NCBI GenBank assembly: GCA_013329045.1
Contig: DUKZ01000054.1
Location: 1-43,800 of the forward strand
Source of the DNA: Candidatus Woesearchaeota archaeon
Lineage (GTDB): Archaea; Nanobdellota; Nanobdellia; Woesearchaeales; UBA9989
Length of the DNA stretch: 43,800 nucleotides
Direction of reading: 5' to 3'
Shown: positions 21,698 to 30,317 of the stretch, piece after piece
Layout: the number at the start of each line of letters is the position of its first letter
Numbering within the stretch: position 1 is the first letter of the stretch
Program-made: the position numbers and the translations under genes
Notes under the pieces: generated by a model
What the model was told of the DNA's origin: nothing
The model's database searches: none
What the model saw: the letters and a program-made list of their open reading frames with translations, nothing else

Positions 21698-22663
21698 TCA
21701 GGGACCCATCTCAGGCCGAAACCTTCCATTCTCCCTTGTCGGCAAAGGCTCGAATGCGTCATCATAGCCATCAATGAATTTCTTTTCGATCTCTTCCAAC
21801 TGCCTGGTTCGTTCCCGTTCTGCAACACTTTTTTTTGGCTTCTTTGCCAGTTTTTGCTCTTTTACTTCTTTTACTGATACCTGATCCTCAAGGTGCTCTT
21901 TTCTGACGATATCACCCATGGGTTCTGGCTGCGTTGGTTTTGAGACAGGAGCGATGAAGATTGTTGCCAAGACCATGCCAAGGACAATATTGAAGACCGA
22001 GAGGTTCTCAAACTCCATCCCTGAGATGATGGGAAAGCTCCCGGAGTTTCCGAGAATAAAGAATATCCCGCCAAACACAAAAGGGAGAAACCAGAGAAGG
22101 TTCTTTATCCCCTCATTTACCTTATTGATCATGACACCAATAATGATCAATGTCGCAAACGCTGGAAAAAGCCCGATCATGACCAGCCCGATGCTCTCAT
22201 CAATCAAAAATGAGAGATAAAAAGAACCCAGCAGGAAAACAATGATCGACCCCACAAAGACAAAATTATGATAATCGACTGTTTCCTTGTCAGGGATGGT
22301 GATGGCTTTCATCGCCTCTTCAATGATCTCTTTATGGTGGCCATGGCTGATGAGGACAGAGCGAACCTCCTCCACATCATACCCATGCTCCATCTGGTAC
22401 TGGATGTACCTGACGAGGGAAGAGATGATCTTGCCGTATAACTCCTGGGCCAATGCTTTCGATTTTACTTTCTCCCGCATTGCCGCATTCACATCAAAAT
22501 TCTTTCTCTTGAGCGTTTCTATTGCCTCTTGGACGAGGTCTTGGTGGTGGCCGCCTTCCAGCAAAGAACGCCTGATGCCATACAACGGATGCCCCTTGTC
22601 CATCTCTTCCTTGATATACCTGATCACCTCTTTCTTCAGATAATGGGCATACGTGTCTTCCAT
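21698..22663 (-). CDS. Membrane protein with two N-terminal helical repeats
   Basis: This 321-aa protein begins with two similar helical units, YIKEEMDKGHPLYGIRRSLL..GHHQDLVQEAI and YIQYQMEHGYDVEEVRSVLI..GHHKEIIEEAM, each ending in a GHH turn. Four hydrophobic helices follow (about residues 130-240), then a charged Lys/Glu coiled tail in the cytosol. Similar GH-repeat membrane proteins seem common in DPANN genomes, but no function is known to me. A single gene. Confidence 0.7.
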   Translation of the reverse strand: MEDTYAHYLKKEVIRYIKEEMDKGHPLYGIRRSLLEGGHHQDLVQEAIETLKRKNFDVNAAMREKVKSKALAQELYGKIISSLVRYIQYQMEHGYDVEEVRSVLISHGHHKEIIEEAMKAITIPDKETVDYHNFVFVGSIIVFLLGSFYLSFLIDESIGLVMIGLFPAFATLIIIGVMINKVNEGIKNLLWFLPFVFGGIFFILGNSGSFPIISGMEFENLSVFNIVLGMVLATIFIAPVSKPTQPEPMGDIVRKEHLEDQVSVKEVKEQKLAKKPKKSVAERERTRQLEEIEKKFIDGYDDAFEPLPTRENGRFRPEMGP

Positions 22664-22695
22664 TACAGTTTTTTAGGAAAATGGGTATATAAAGG

Positions 22696-24390
22696 TTATG
22701 CAAATTCGCACTCATTTACCTGCATCTGCGAAGAGCCTGCAGGGCACGAGGCATCCGCCATACATGCTGTCGTGAATTGATAATTGCAGATCTCAGAATA
22801 ATACATCCTTGCGAAAATCCAATGACCCCTCAAATCGGATTGGCAGGAGATGTAAGTGTCTGGAAAACACAATTTTGGATTGCATGGCTGCATACAAGTG
22901 ATGGAATAGCTTCTCGACCTTCCAATCATAATGGCATCACAACTGTCAAACATCAAGCCTTGATTCGTGCAATAAGAAGCATCACATGCGGGATACTCCC
23001 CATCAAGAGTTAAGGGAGTTAAGGCTGTTGGCCTGTGAAATTCTTTTGTCTTGTTCTGTTGACAGACAACAGATGTTGATGGCGGCGTTTGCCGGCAAGC
23101 GCCCTTATTGCAGCCATATTGGCAGGAGACAGTCTGTATCCTGCCCCCCTGCCCGCCCCCACAGTCAGTCTCCATAAGAGTATTATTATCTTTGCAATAA
23201 TCCCACCCGTATCCGATTCTGTTCACATACCCTTTTACATTTGGATTGACACCACCATCGGAATCATTGCACAATTCAACAGGTCTTGCAACCCAGGCGC
23301 CACCTCTACAATACGCCTGCTGAGGGGTTCCTTGAAAAATAACTGCTCCCGGCCCAACACACCCATCTGAACTGGCACAATCGCCAGACCCGCAGCACAA
23401 AGAACCATTTTGTGGGTAATCACCCTTCGTTTTGCAAGTCCTATTCGAATCACAGGGAAGAGCAGATGAACAGGGCATGCCAGGCTTTGCACTTGTAGAG
23501 GTATTTGAGGTGTTGTTTCCTGATGATTGATTAGCGTTATTCTGTTGATTTGTGTTGTTCTGTCCAGAAGAATGATTAGTATTATTCTGTTGATTTGTGT
23601 TGTTCTGTCCAGAAGAATGATTAGTGTTATTCTGTCCTGAAGTATTATTGCCAGGCAAGCATCTCACACAATACCCATATGCGCTTGAATGAGAATCACA
23701 GCCTGGGGTGTCCTCATGCACATCAGCACCAAATGGGCATTGTTGTTGATATTCTCCAACCCTCGCACACCAAAAGCCTTTGCCATAACGCTGCTGGCAG
23801 TTTGTGTAGGGAAGACAGGTATTATTTGCGCATGTTTGGCCTTGAGGACAAGCGCTCCATTGCCAATCAAAACAGCCAAGAGAATTTCTCACACATGTTC
23901 GCCGACCGTTATCATTGCATTCAGAAGTGTTTGGAGTGCATGTGTCCTGACACGCAGGCTGCGCGGACCATTCTCCTCCCCTGCAGTATTTCTGGGCCGT
24001 AGCAATAGAACTTGCATTTAGGACCGATCCTGCCTGGACGCACCCATCAGACGTTGCGCATTCTGTTGGCAGGCAGCAAAGGTCATAGTTGCCCGCATCC
24101 CCTGGCCTTTTGCAGGTTGTAGAATTGCCACAATCATCCTTGCTCTTGCACCCATTGCCATGCGTTGAGTATATCAGACCTCCTTCAAGAAGGAGAGGAG
24201 TCCTGATAGCATAAGAAATTTGGTTGGAAGCTTCGTTGGAAGCAGGTGATAGAGTAATTTTACCAAAAGCGCCTGAACTGCTTTTTGCAGAAAATGATGT
24301 GATCACTGATGATTGTTCCTCAGAGAAAACAAGAGGAGCCATCAACAAGATGACCAAAACAATTGCAGTTATGGGTTTTGTTTGTTTCAT
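22696..24390 (-). CDS. Secreted Cys-rich protein with a duplicated domain and Asn-rich linker
   Basis: This 564-aa protein has a signal peptide (ITAIVLVILLMAPLVFS). Two Cys-rich modules share the order DC...TCK...LCC...CA(T/S)SDGCV...YCRGG(E/A)W: about residues 80-140 and 310-372. Between them is an Asn/Thr/Ser/Gln linker (about 247-302) made of repeated QNNTNHSSG/QNNTNQ units with many NxS/T sites, which the nearby glycan genes may modify. More cysteines follow, suggesting a disulphide-stabilised surface or adhesin-like protein. It lies 4 nt after the pilin-like gene in the same direction. Confidence 0.75.
   Translation of the reverse strand: MKQTKPITAIVLVILLMAPLVFSEEQSSVITSFSAKSSSGAFGKITLSPASNEASNQISYAIRTPLLLEGGLIYSTHGNGCKSKDDCGNSTTCKRPGDAGNYDLCCLPTECATSDGCVQAGSVLNASSIATAQKYCRGGEWSAQPACQDTCTPNTSECNDNGRRTCVRNSLGCFDWQWSACPQGQTCANNTCLPYTNCQQRYGKGFWCARVGEYQQQCPFGADVHEDTPGCDSHSSAYGYCVRCLPGNNTSGQNNTNHSSGQNNTNQQNNTNHSSGQNNTNQQNNANQSSGNNTSNTSTSAKPGMPCSSALPCDSNRTCKTKGDYPQNGSLCCGSGDCASSDGCVGPGAVIFQGTPQQAYCRGGAWVARPVELCNDSDGGVNPNVKGYVNRIGYGWDYCKDNNTLMETDCGGGQGGRIQTVSCQYGCNKGACRQTPPSTSVVCQQNKTKEFHRPTALTPLTLDGEYPACDASYCTNQGLMFDSCDAIMIGRSRSYSITCMQPCNPKLCFPDTYISCQSDLRGHWIFARMYYSEICNYQFTTACMADASCPAGSSQMQVNECEFA
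23505..23650 (-). repeat. In-gene tandem repeats coding the Asn-rich linker
   Basis: Imperfect units of about 57 bp repeat within the secreted protein gene and code for QNNTNHSSG/QNNTNQ. The phase is kept, so repeat number can vary without breaking the frame. Confidence 0.8.
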
Positions 24391-24394
24391 TTTT

Positions 24395-25225
24395 TTACGG
24401 GCTCGCGGGAAGTGTGAAAGTTAGCTGATCGTTTGCGCAAGGAGGGGCTCCTGATGCTGGCAGGATATGATCACCAGTAGCATCGTGATACTGGAATCGG
24501 ATATTATTTGCTGCAGGATCGCTGCAATGAACACCGACAGGCAGTGGGAGCGTGATTTTGGTGTTTGCAGGTATTGTCCCCTCAATGCTGACTGTATCGC
24601 TCACCTGATTTTGGTCTGTTGCTGGTTGCAGGGTAAATGTTGGAGGGTTTGTCAATGTCCCACCAGCGCCTAAGGTAATGGTCGCCTGCGTCTCCCCTGT
24701 GCCGATCTGTACAGGAACACCCGCCTGAGTGACTTGTGTTTGGAATGTTTCTGCCACTCCAATATCAAATCCTTTTCCTTCCATGCTCAGCTCAAAATTT
24801 CCGTTTACTGCCTTTTCGCAAAGGTATCCTGGGCCATTCACCCGGATATCACCCAAACTTGTCTGCAGGATGACATCCTTTTTCTGGTTGACAAAAAAGA
24901 GGTTGTCTTTCGTCCCGGCTTTGAGAGAACTGGCAATCAGAGGAAAATTGTTTGAAAGGCCAGTAGAGGGGGGAATTACCGACGTATCCGCGATGCAGAC
25001 AATCACATTGTTGGGGATTGAAAACTGCGCCGTTTTCTTCTGCCCGTTTGCTGTCGAGTCTACAAATGCCTTGATCTCCTCTGACACCTTCAGTATTGTC
25101 GTCCGTTCACTAGTCTTTATCATGGCAGTTGCTGCCTTTGCTGCAAAGATGCCAATGAGGATAACAGAAACTGCAGCGATGATAACAGTAAAGAGCACTG
25201 AAACACTCGACCCTCTTTTTTGCAT
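24395..25225 (-). CDS. Pilin/archaellin-like surface protein
   Basis: From the ATG at 25225 (MQKRGSSVSVLFTVI) this is a 276-aa protein. A short basic N-terminus followed by a long hydrophobic helix (VIIAAVSVILIGIFAAKAA) matches a class III (prepilin) signal, cleaved after Lys-Arg-Gly. The mature part is beta-rich and Thr/Asn-rich (ETQATITLGAGGTLTNPPTFTL), as in surface pilins. The 21-codon upstream extension is AT-rich and rejected. No prepilin peptidase or ATPase is in the window. Confidence 0.72.
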   Translation of the reverse strand: MQKRGSSVSVLFTVIIAAVSVILIGIFAAKAATAMIKTSERTTILKVSEEIKAFVDSTANGQKKTAQFSIPNNVIVCIADTSVIPPSTGLSNNFPLIASSLKAGTKDNLFFVNQKKDVILQTSLGDIRVNGPGYLCEKAVNGNFELSMEGKGFDIGVAETFQTQVTQAGVPVQIGTGETQATITLGAGGTLTNPPTFTLQPATDQNQVSDTVSIEGTIPANTKITLPLPVGVHCSDPAANNIRFQYHDATGDHILPASGAPPCANDQLTFTLPASP

Positions 25226-25288
25226 GAAAGAGTATTGAGGATTAAGGTATAAAAATGTTTCTAAAAAAAGCTCAAGTGATAGGAGCAC

Positions 25289-25630
25289 CTACTTATACCC
25301 AAACAGTTTATTATAATCCTTATGATCCACTATGTTTAGAACAAACAAAAATATTTCGATGTTACTCCCCTCAATGGTATAAAGCATTCTCCAATAATTC
25401 GACAATTCAACCCTATACAAATTTTGAATCCCCCTGCCTCTTAATGTTTTTGGGATTAGGTTTTTAGCAATAGGATCTCCATACTGAGGATTATCTTTAA
25501 GGACAACCTTGATCCTTTCTATTGAGTTCAGAATGCTTTGAGACTCTTTATCAGTCCTCTTTTTTAATTCGAGGTAGCCCTCCTTTGCCTGGTCTTTCAA
25601 TAAAATCCTGACTTCTTTACCCAGATACAT
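25289..25630 (-). CDS. RelE-like toxin
   Basis: This 113-aa protein has KDQAKEGYLELKKR, NSIERIKVVLKDNPQYGDPI, LRGRGIQNLYRVELSNYWRMLYTI and VLNIVDHKDYNKLFGY. The NLYRVEL..YWRMLYTI strand pair and the terminal HKDYNKLFG are hallmarks of archaeal RelE-type interferases. It starts 1 nt after the wHTH gene's stop (TGA-T-ATG), the usual antitoxin-toxin coupling. Confidence 0.85.
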   Translation of the reverse strand: MYLGKEVRILLKDQAKEGYLELKKRTDKESQSILNSIERIKVVLKDNPQYGDPIAKNLIPKTLRGRGIQNLYRVELSNYWRMLYTIEGSNIEIFLFVLNIVDHKDYNKLFGYK

Positions 25631-25631
25631 A

Positions 25632-25937
25632 TCAGATTTCCAACGTGTTTTCCATCATCTTTCTCAAATGCTCTGGTTCTGCATATATCCACTGCACCCC
25701 TTTTGGGCCATAAATGATTTTTCCGCTCCTGAAGAGGTATTCAAGTGTGATCTTCAATGTTTGGTGCATCACTTGTTTTGGCAATCTCTGTTTGAGTTCA
25801 GCAATTTTTATAGGCATATCCCTATTCTTTTTAAGAAAATCTTCTACCATCAAGACAGTGATTAGGTTAGGATACCTCTTTATTTTATGGTCTTTTTTTT
25901 CAATCATTTCATTATTAGTAAATTTAAGTTCAGTCAT
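25632..25937 (-). CDS. Winged-helix antitoxin partner
   Basis: From MTELKF at 25937 this is a 101-aa protein with a wHTH: PIKIAELKQRLPKQVMHQTLKITLEYLFRSGKIIYGPKGVQWIY. The helix-turn-helix and wing are clear; the tail (EPEHLRKMMENTLEI) likely binds the toxin. Such wHTH antitoxins are less common than RHH ones. The palindrome at 25960-25980 is a likely operator. Confidence 0.75.
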   Translation of the reverse strand: MTELKFTNNEMIEKKDHKIKRYPNLITVLMVEDFLKKNRDMPIKIAELKQRLPKQVMHQTLKITLEYLFRSGKIIYGPKGVQWIYAEPEHLRKMMENTLEI

Positions 25938-25959
25938 TTTTATCACCAAATTAGATCAA

Positions 25960-25994
25960 TTGATACTTATTAAGTATCAAAAAATATATAAATG
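25960..25994 (-). promoter_or_regulatory. Operator palindrome and TATA of the wHTH/RelE module
   Basis: TTGATACTT-ATT-AAGTATCAA (25960-25980) is a perfect 9-bp inverted repeat. A TTTATATAT box at about 25983-25992, read leftward, is upstream of it. The palindrome therefore covers the expected transcription start, as for an autorepressor bound by the wHTH protein. Confidence 0.7.
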
Positions 25995-26025
25995 TTTCTT
26001 TTTTGTCAATACCCAGCACCGGTTT

Positions 26026-28467
26026 CTAAAAAAAGCTCTCCAGCTTGCTCTGGCTCTTGCTCTCCGCCAATGTTGCCGGGTCAACACCAAAGACAGCAAG
26101 CAAACGGTCAACAGAAGGGACAATCTGGTTATTGATGTAGTACTCCGCATCATACTCATTTTCGATCACTTCATCTGGAAACTTCGCCCGCTCGCCGATG
26201 GATCCTGCCCCCTGGCAGATAATATACTGGATGATTGATCCTCCAGAGACGGGAATACCCCGCTCCTTCATGCGCATTGCCACCTTCACATGAGGCCCTT
26301 TGCTCTCATATCCCTCAATATCCTTTGTGAGCTGGGTGAAGATGATCACCTGGTCCTTTGGAATCATATGCTTTCGAAGCTTTTCAATGATCTCCTGGGC
26401 ATATGCTGTTGCTTCCTTTGCATTCTTTGTCCTCAGCAGGATTGAGATCACTTCCCTTTGCACCTCTTTTGCGATGATGCTCCAATTCCTCCTGACAGTC
26501 TCAAACCCTTTGATAATGATCCTGTCTTTCTCATCGAGCAGGGCATACTTCTTCTTTGCCCCCCCCTCATTTCCCCGTGTTGGGACAAACAAGGCAGCCT
26601 TGAAATTGCCTTCATACTCAAGCTCCATGACTCCTGGAAGCGTCTCATTGATCTGCCTGACAAAGCGAAGAGCATCCTCTCTCTTCTTTTCCTCAAGCCC
26701 GATAAAGATGGAATCAGTATCAGAATAGATGACCTTAAAGCCTGCCGCTTGAGCCTTCTCGATGACCATCGTGATATAATGCCGGCCATAAGCAGTAACA
26801 CTCCTCCCAACATCAAAATTGTAGAATCTTGCCTGGATAAAGCCAAGATAGCCATAAAATGAATTCGCAAGCAGCTTTAAGGAGTTTTGCCTTGCATCAA
26901 GAAAGGGGTTTGGCGATTCCTTCATCATCTCTTTCACCCTGATCCTTCTCGAGATGAGATCATCGATCTGCTTTGCAAGAAAGCTTCTTCTTTCCTGCAC
27001 AAAAAATATCTTTGCGTCATCAAGCGGGACAGGGAGCGCATCCACAGTCGGCGGCAATGAGGAGAGGGTATCAGGACCGATATTGTGCGAAGAGATGATC
27101 GTCGGATAAAGGCTCCTGAAATCAAACATGAGGATGTTTTCATACAGCCCGGGAGTTGGCTGGAACACATAGCCCCCAACAAAAGATCTTCTCATGCGAT
27201 CCCTTGTCTCGCGATAGCTGGGCTTATTTGGCATCAGCTGATTCTCTGCCAGCGCCTGCTTGAACAAGAACCATTCAATCAACTGGGAAAAACCCATCCG
27301 GTTCACATCAAACAATGGCTGGCCGACAATCCTGGAGAACTCTATCAGATTTGGAAGGAGCTTCTCTGCCAGCTTCAAGGTCAGCATGGCATCATGCAGG
27401 TTATAGGCGCAGTATTGTTCGAGGCCTTGTTCTTCATCCCATGCTTTGTAGAGGACACTCACATCACTCTCGTGCTTGCCTTCACCGAGCAATTCCTTTG
27501 CAACAGCATCCAGCTTATAAGACTGGGTCTGAAGGTTTCCCCTCACGATGCGCTTTACAAACCGATAGACATCGATATGGGGCATACCAACAATCTCCAC
27601 CTGCCCTGCCTTATTCTTTATGATCTCTGAATGGTCCAGTCCTATATCCAGAGGGATCTTGTGCTTTTTTGCCCGAGTGATGATATAAGGGAAATCGAAA
27701 CCATCACCATTATAGGTTGCGATGATGTCGGGCCTTTGCGATTCTATCAGACGAAAGAAATGCTCTAGCAGGGCAGCCTCGCTTTCCACAAATTCTATAT
27801 CCTTCCTTTCGGTCTTGAACCGCTTCCAGGTGATAACCTTGCTCACAGACTTGCCAGAGACTGCGAGCATGATGATTGGATGCTCTTCTGGGACCATCAC
27901 CCGCCCATGAGGTGAATACGTCTCGATATCAAAGGCGAGAATGTTGAGGCTTTCCCTGTTTCCTTCTCCAGGAGAAATCGAAGAGAGCATGAAACAGGGA
28001 ACCCTTGAGGGATAAGAAAAAGGGACCGCCTCAACGGTATATGCATGCAGCATGGTGATGCCCTTATCAATCAAGTAGCGCTTTGCAAAGGGGATATCAT
28101 ACTCGAAGATATCCTCCACTTCGTCCATCTTCCTGACCTCTTCCCTTAATTTTGGGACGGATCCGGGTAGGTTGGTATGCGCCTTCAACAGGTCTATCTT
28201 CTTTCCAAGGTAGATCTTTGTTATCGGCTCAATATGGGTAAAAAATGCGCCCCCTTTCTCATCTTCCAGCTTGAAATCAAGCAGCCTCTTCATAAGAACT
28301 GTGCTTTCTCTCTGAACTTTTAACTTGATATAAAAGTAAGGGGGAAAAGTATTATCTGCAACAATGACATGACCCCCCTCCCCGCTGCGCCCGATGAGGA
28401 AGATTACTGCCTTGCCATCTATTATCCGATACGTCGCTTCGATAGGGTAAAAGGTAAATCCAGTCAT
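26026..28467 (-). CDS. polB: Family B DNA polymerase
   Basis: This 813-aa protein replicates or repairs DNA. The exonuclease motifs are FDIETYS (Exo I, about 180), YNGDGFDFPYI (Exo II) and YNLHDAML (Exo III). The polymerase motifs are DFRSLYPTIISSHNI (A), KLLANSFYGYLGF (B) and YSDTDSIF (C, Ser for the usual Gly). The C-terminus KSQSKLESFF fits a PCNA-interacting box. Length and all motifs indicate an active enzyme with proofreading. TTTATAAAC about 27 nt upstream on the minus strand gives a leaderless start. Confidence 0.96.
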   Translation of the reverse strand: MTGFTFYPIEATYRIIDGKAVIFLIGRSGEGGHVIVADNTFPPYFYIKLKVQRESTVLMKRLLDFKLEDEKGGAFFTHIEPITKIYLGKKIDLLKAHTNLPGSVPKLREEVRKMDEVEDIFEYDIPFAKRYLIDKGITMLHAYTVEAVPFSYPSRVPCFMLSSISPGEGNRESLNILAFDIETYSPHGRVMVPEEHPIIMLAVSGKSVSKVITWKRFKTERKDIEFVESEAALLEHFFRLIESQRPDIIATYNGDGFDFPYIITRAKKHKIPLDIGLDHSEIIKNKAGQVEIVGMPHIDVYRFVKRIVRGNLQTQSYKLDAVAKELLGEGKHESDVSVLYKAWDEEQGLEQYCAYNLHDAMLTLKLAEKLLPNLIEFSRIVGQPLFDVNRMGFSQLIEWFLFKQALAENQLMPNKPSYRETRDRMRRSFVGGYVFQPTPGLYENILMFDFRSLYPTIISSHNIGPDTLSSLPPTVDALPVPLDDAKIFFVQERRSFLAKQIDDLISRRIRVKEMMKESPNPFLDARQNSLKLLANSFYGYLGFIQARFYNFDVGRSVTAYGRHYITMVIEKAQAAGFKVIYSDTDSIFIGLEEKKREDALRFVRQINETLPGVMELEYEGNFKAALFVPTRGNEGGAKKKYALLDEKDRIIIKGFETVRRNWSIIAKEVQREVISILLRTKNAKEATAYAQEIIEKLRKHMIPKDQVIIFTQLTKDIEGYESKGPHVKVAMRMKERGIPVSGGSIIQYIICQGAGSIGERAKFPDEVIENEYDAEYYINNQIVPSVDRLLAVFGVDPATLAESKSQSKLESFF

Positions 28468-28505
28468 ACAGACGATAAACAGCTAAAGTTTATAAATCTG
28501 AAGGT

Positions 28506-28520
28506 CACATTTATATACTC
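28506..28520 (+). promoter_or_regulatory. TATA box of the radical SAM gene
   Basis: CACATTTATATACTC lies about 23-30 nt before the ATG at 28539, consistent with a leaderless transcript. Confidence 0.6.
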
Positions 28521-28538
28521 TTATGCTCCAGCTTTTGT

Positions 28539-29552
28539 ATGGGCAGTTTTAAGAGCACCCTCTCCACTCTCCGAAAAGGAAGGGTTGGAGTTGTTTTGGA
28601 CCAGATTTTCTATAAGACAATTAAGAGGCATGTGCTGATCCCACCTCCAGCAAAATACCTGATCGAGTCTGCAAGCATCTGCAACCTGCGCTGCCCAACG
28701 TGCGTTACTGGCTCTGGAAAATTGAAAAGAAAAAAGCAGCTCCTTTCCATAGAGGACTATAGGGTAATACTGAAAAAGATATCACCTTATGCAACGAGCA
28801 TGACGCTCCATAACTGGGGCGAGCCGCTCCTCAACAAAGACCTTCCTGAAATGATCACGCTCGCATCAAGTAAACATATCACCACAGAAATCTCAACAAA
28901 TGGGCAATTGCTCGATATGGAATGGGCAAGGCAGCTTGTTCGCAGCAAACTCTCCTACCTTATCATCGCCCTTGATGGCAGTACCCAAGAGGTATACGAA
29001 CGCTACCGCAAGGCCGGAAATGTCAATCGGACCATTGCAGGACTGCATAATATTACCAGGGCAAAGAAGGAGTCAGGGGCTAGATACCCACTTGTTGAAG
29101 TGCAGTTTGTCGCCATGAAGCACAACCTCCATGAGCAAAAGGAAGTTGAATGGATTGCAAAGCGAGGGGGCGCTGACTTTTTCAAGGTGAAGCTCTTTGG
29201 GATGAATCTTCATCATGAAGGGGTGCAGAAGCTAGCAGAAACTTTTGTCCCGCTCGAAAATATCTCGAGAGGGTATGAAAAGGACAATGAGGGGGTATTC
29301 ATCCAGAAAGGATTGATTCCAAATTACTGCACCATTGTCAATACAGCCATGACCATCAATTCTGATGGCACCGTCGCCTCCTGCTGCTATGATGAACAGC
29401 ATGACTTTCCTCTTGGGAATCTTGTGCAGCAAGGACTAAAAGAAATTTGGTATGGGAAGCCTTACCAAAACCTTCGAGCCGCAATACGCGCCAACAGGGC
29501 AGCTATTCCCATGTGCAACAACTGCCCGGAGCTTCGGCATACCATCAAATAA
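28539..29552 (+). CDS. Radical SAM/SPASM protein
   Basis: This 337-aa protein has the radical SAM motif CNLRCPTC (C-x3-C-x2-C) near residue 48, HNWGEPLLNKDL (the GEP motif) and a C-terminal SPASM set (PNYCTIVNTAM, SCCYDEQHDFPLGN, MCNNCPELR). SPASM proteins modify peptides or act as dehydrogenases on bound partners. No precursor peptide is obvious next to it. It heads the surface-glycan island and may act on a sugar or a protein there. Confidence 0.9.
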   Translation: MGSFKSTLSTLRKGRVGVVLDQIFYKTIKRHVLIPPPAKYLIESASICNLRCPTCVTGSGKLKRKKQLLSIEDYRVILKKISPYATSMTLHNWGEPLLNKDLPEMITLASSKHITTEISTNGQLLDMEWARQLVRSKLSYLIIALDGSTQEVYERYRKAGNVNRTIAGLHNITRAKKESGARYPLVEVQFVAMKHNLHEQKEVEWIAKRGGADFFKVKLFGMNLHHEGVQKLAETFVPLENISRGYEKDNEGVFIQKGLIPNYCTIVNTAMTINSDGTVASCCYDEQHDFPLGNLVQQGLKEIWYGKPYQNLRAAIRANRAAIPMCNNCPELRHTIK

Positions 29553-29567
29553 TAGGGGCTAAGAATA

Positions 29568-29630
29568 ACTATAGAAACTAAGACTATAGAGACTAAGAAT
29601 AGCGGCTAGTGAATATGCATGAATATGCAT
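29568..29630. repeat. Two tandem duplications in the spacer after the radical SAM gene
   Basis: ACTATAGAAACTAAG (29568-29582) is followed at once by ACTATAGAGACTAAG (29583-29597), one mismatch. GAATATGCAT occurs twice in tandem at 29611-29630. Confidence 0.9.
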
Positions 29631-29664
29631 AATCTTTTTATATCAATGAGATACCTTCTTGAAT

Positions 29665-30195
29665 ATGGCAATTACTGCTGTCATCCTCACCCACAACCAT
29701 GAGCTCTGCGTTGCAAAAGCAATCTGCCAGATCAAGGAAAGCCTGCCAGATGCAGACATCCTCGTTGCTGATACCTTTTCTGAAGACAATACAATCAAAG
29801 TGGCAGAAGCATTTGGCGCGAGGACTCTTATCATCCAACATTTTTCTGAGGCGCTGCAAAAAGCAAAAGAGACGAACGCTGGCACATACCTGCTCCTTGA
29901 CCCATCAGCGGGCATTAGCAAGAACGACCTTGCCCTGATGATTGATGCAATCTCCAATAATGTTGACATGGTCATTGGGGTGACTAGCGCAAAGCAGAAT
30001 CTTGCGACAAGGATATTCAATAAGAAATTTTCTTCCAGCACCACTGACCCTGGATCGCCGATCAGGGCGTTCAATGATAAAGTCCTTGAGAGTGCTCTTG
30101 GCTCCCCGCAAACCAGCCTCACTGAGATGACAGCTAGCGCCCTGGCACAAAAATTACGCGTGCAGGAGTGCAGCATTCGCACGAGTGAGCAATAG
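29665..30195 (+). CDS. Short GT2-like glycosyltransferase
   Basis: This 176-aa protein has the start of a GT-A fold: ITAVILTHNHELCVAKAICQIKE, DADILVADTFSEDNTIKVAEAFGA and AGTYLLLDPSAGI, followed by CSIRTSEQ. The usual DxD reads LLLDPSAG, which lacks the second Asp, and the acceptor half is very short. It may be a minimal dolichol-phosphate-mannose-synthase-like enzyme or an inactive relative. The ATG at 29665 is chosen over a TTG two codons earlier because a TTTTTATATC box lies about 25 nt upstream. Confidence 0.7.
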   Translation: MAITAVILTHNHELCVAKAICQIKESLPDADILVADTFSEDNTIKVAEAFGARTLIIQHFSEALQKAKETNAGTYLLLDPSAGISKNDLALMIDAISNNVDMVIGVTSAKQNLATRIFNKKFSSSTTDPGSPIRAFNDKVLESALGSPQTSLTEMTASALAQKLRVQECSIRTSEQ

Positions 30196-30231
30196 ATTTA
30201 TTCAGGATTCATTCAGAGGTGGATTCAACTA

Positions 30232-30265
30232 TTCTTTTAGTACCCTTGTTCTTTTAGTACCTTTG
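30232..30265. repeat. 17-bp tandem duplication between the GT2-like and MFS genes
   Basis: TTCTTTTAGTACCCTTG (30232-30248) is followed at once by TTCTTTTAGTACCTTTG (30249-30265), one mismatch. Confidence 0.9.
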
Positions 30266-30317
30266 AAAAAGAGGTGATGCTTAAAACTTCTCTTGAATTC
30301 CCCCTCTCTAAATTCCC

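Noticed and set aside
23505-23650. Repeats as a CRISPR array
   Set aside because: The repeats keep a reading frame inside a secreted protein and code an Asn-rich linker; there are no unique spacers or cas genes.
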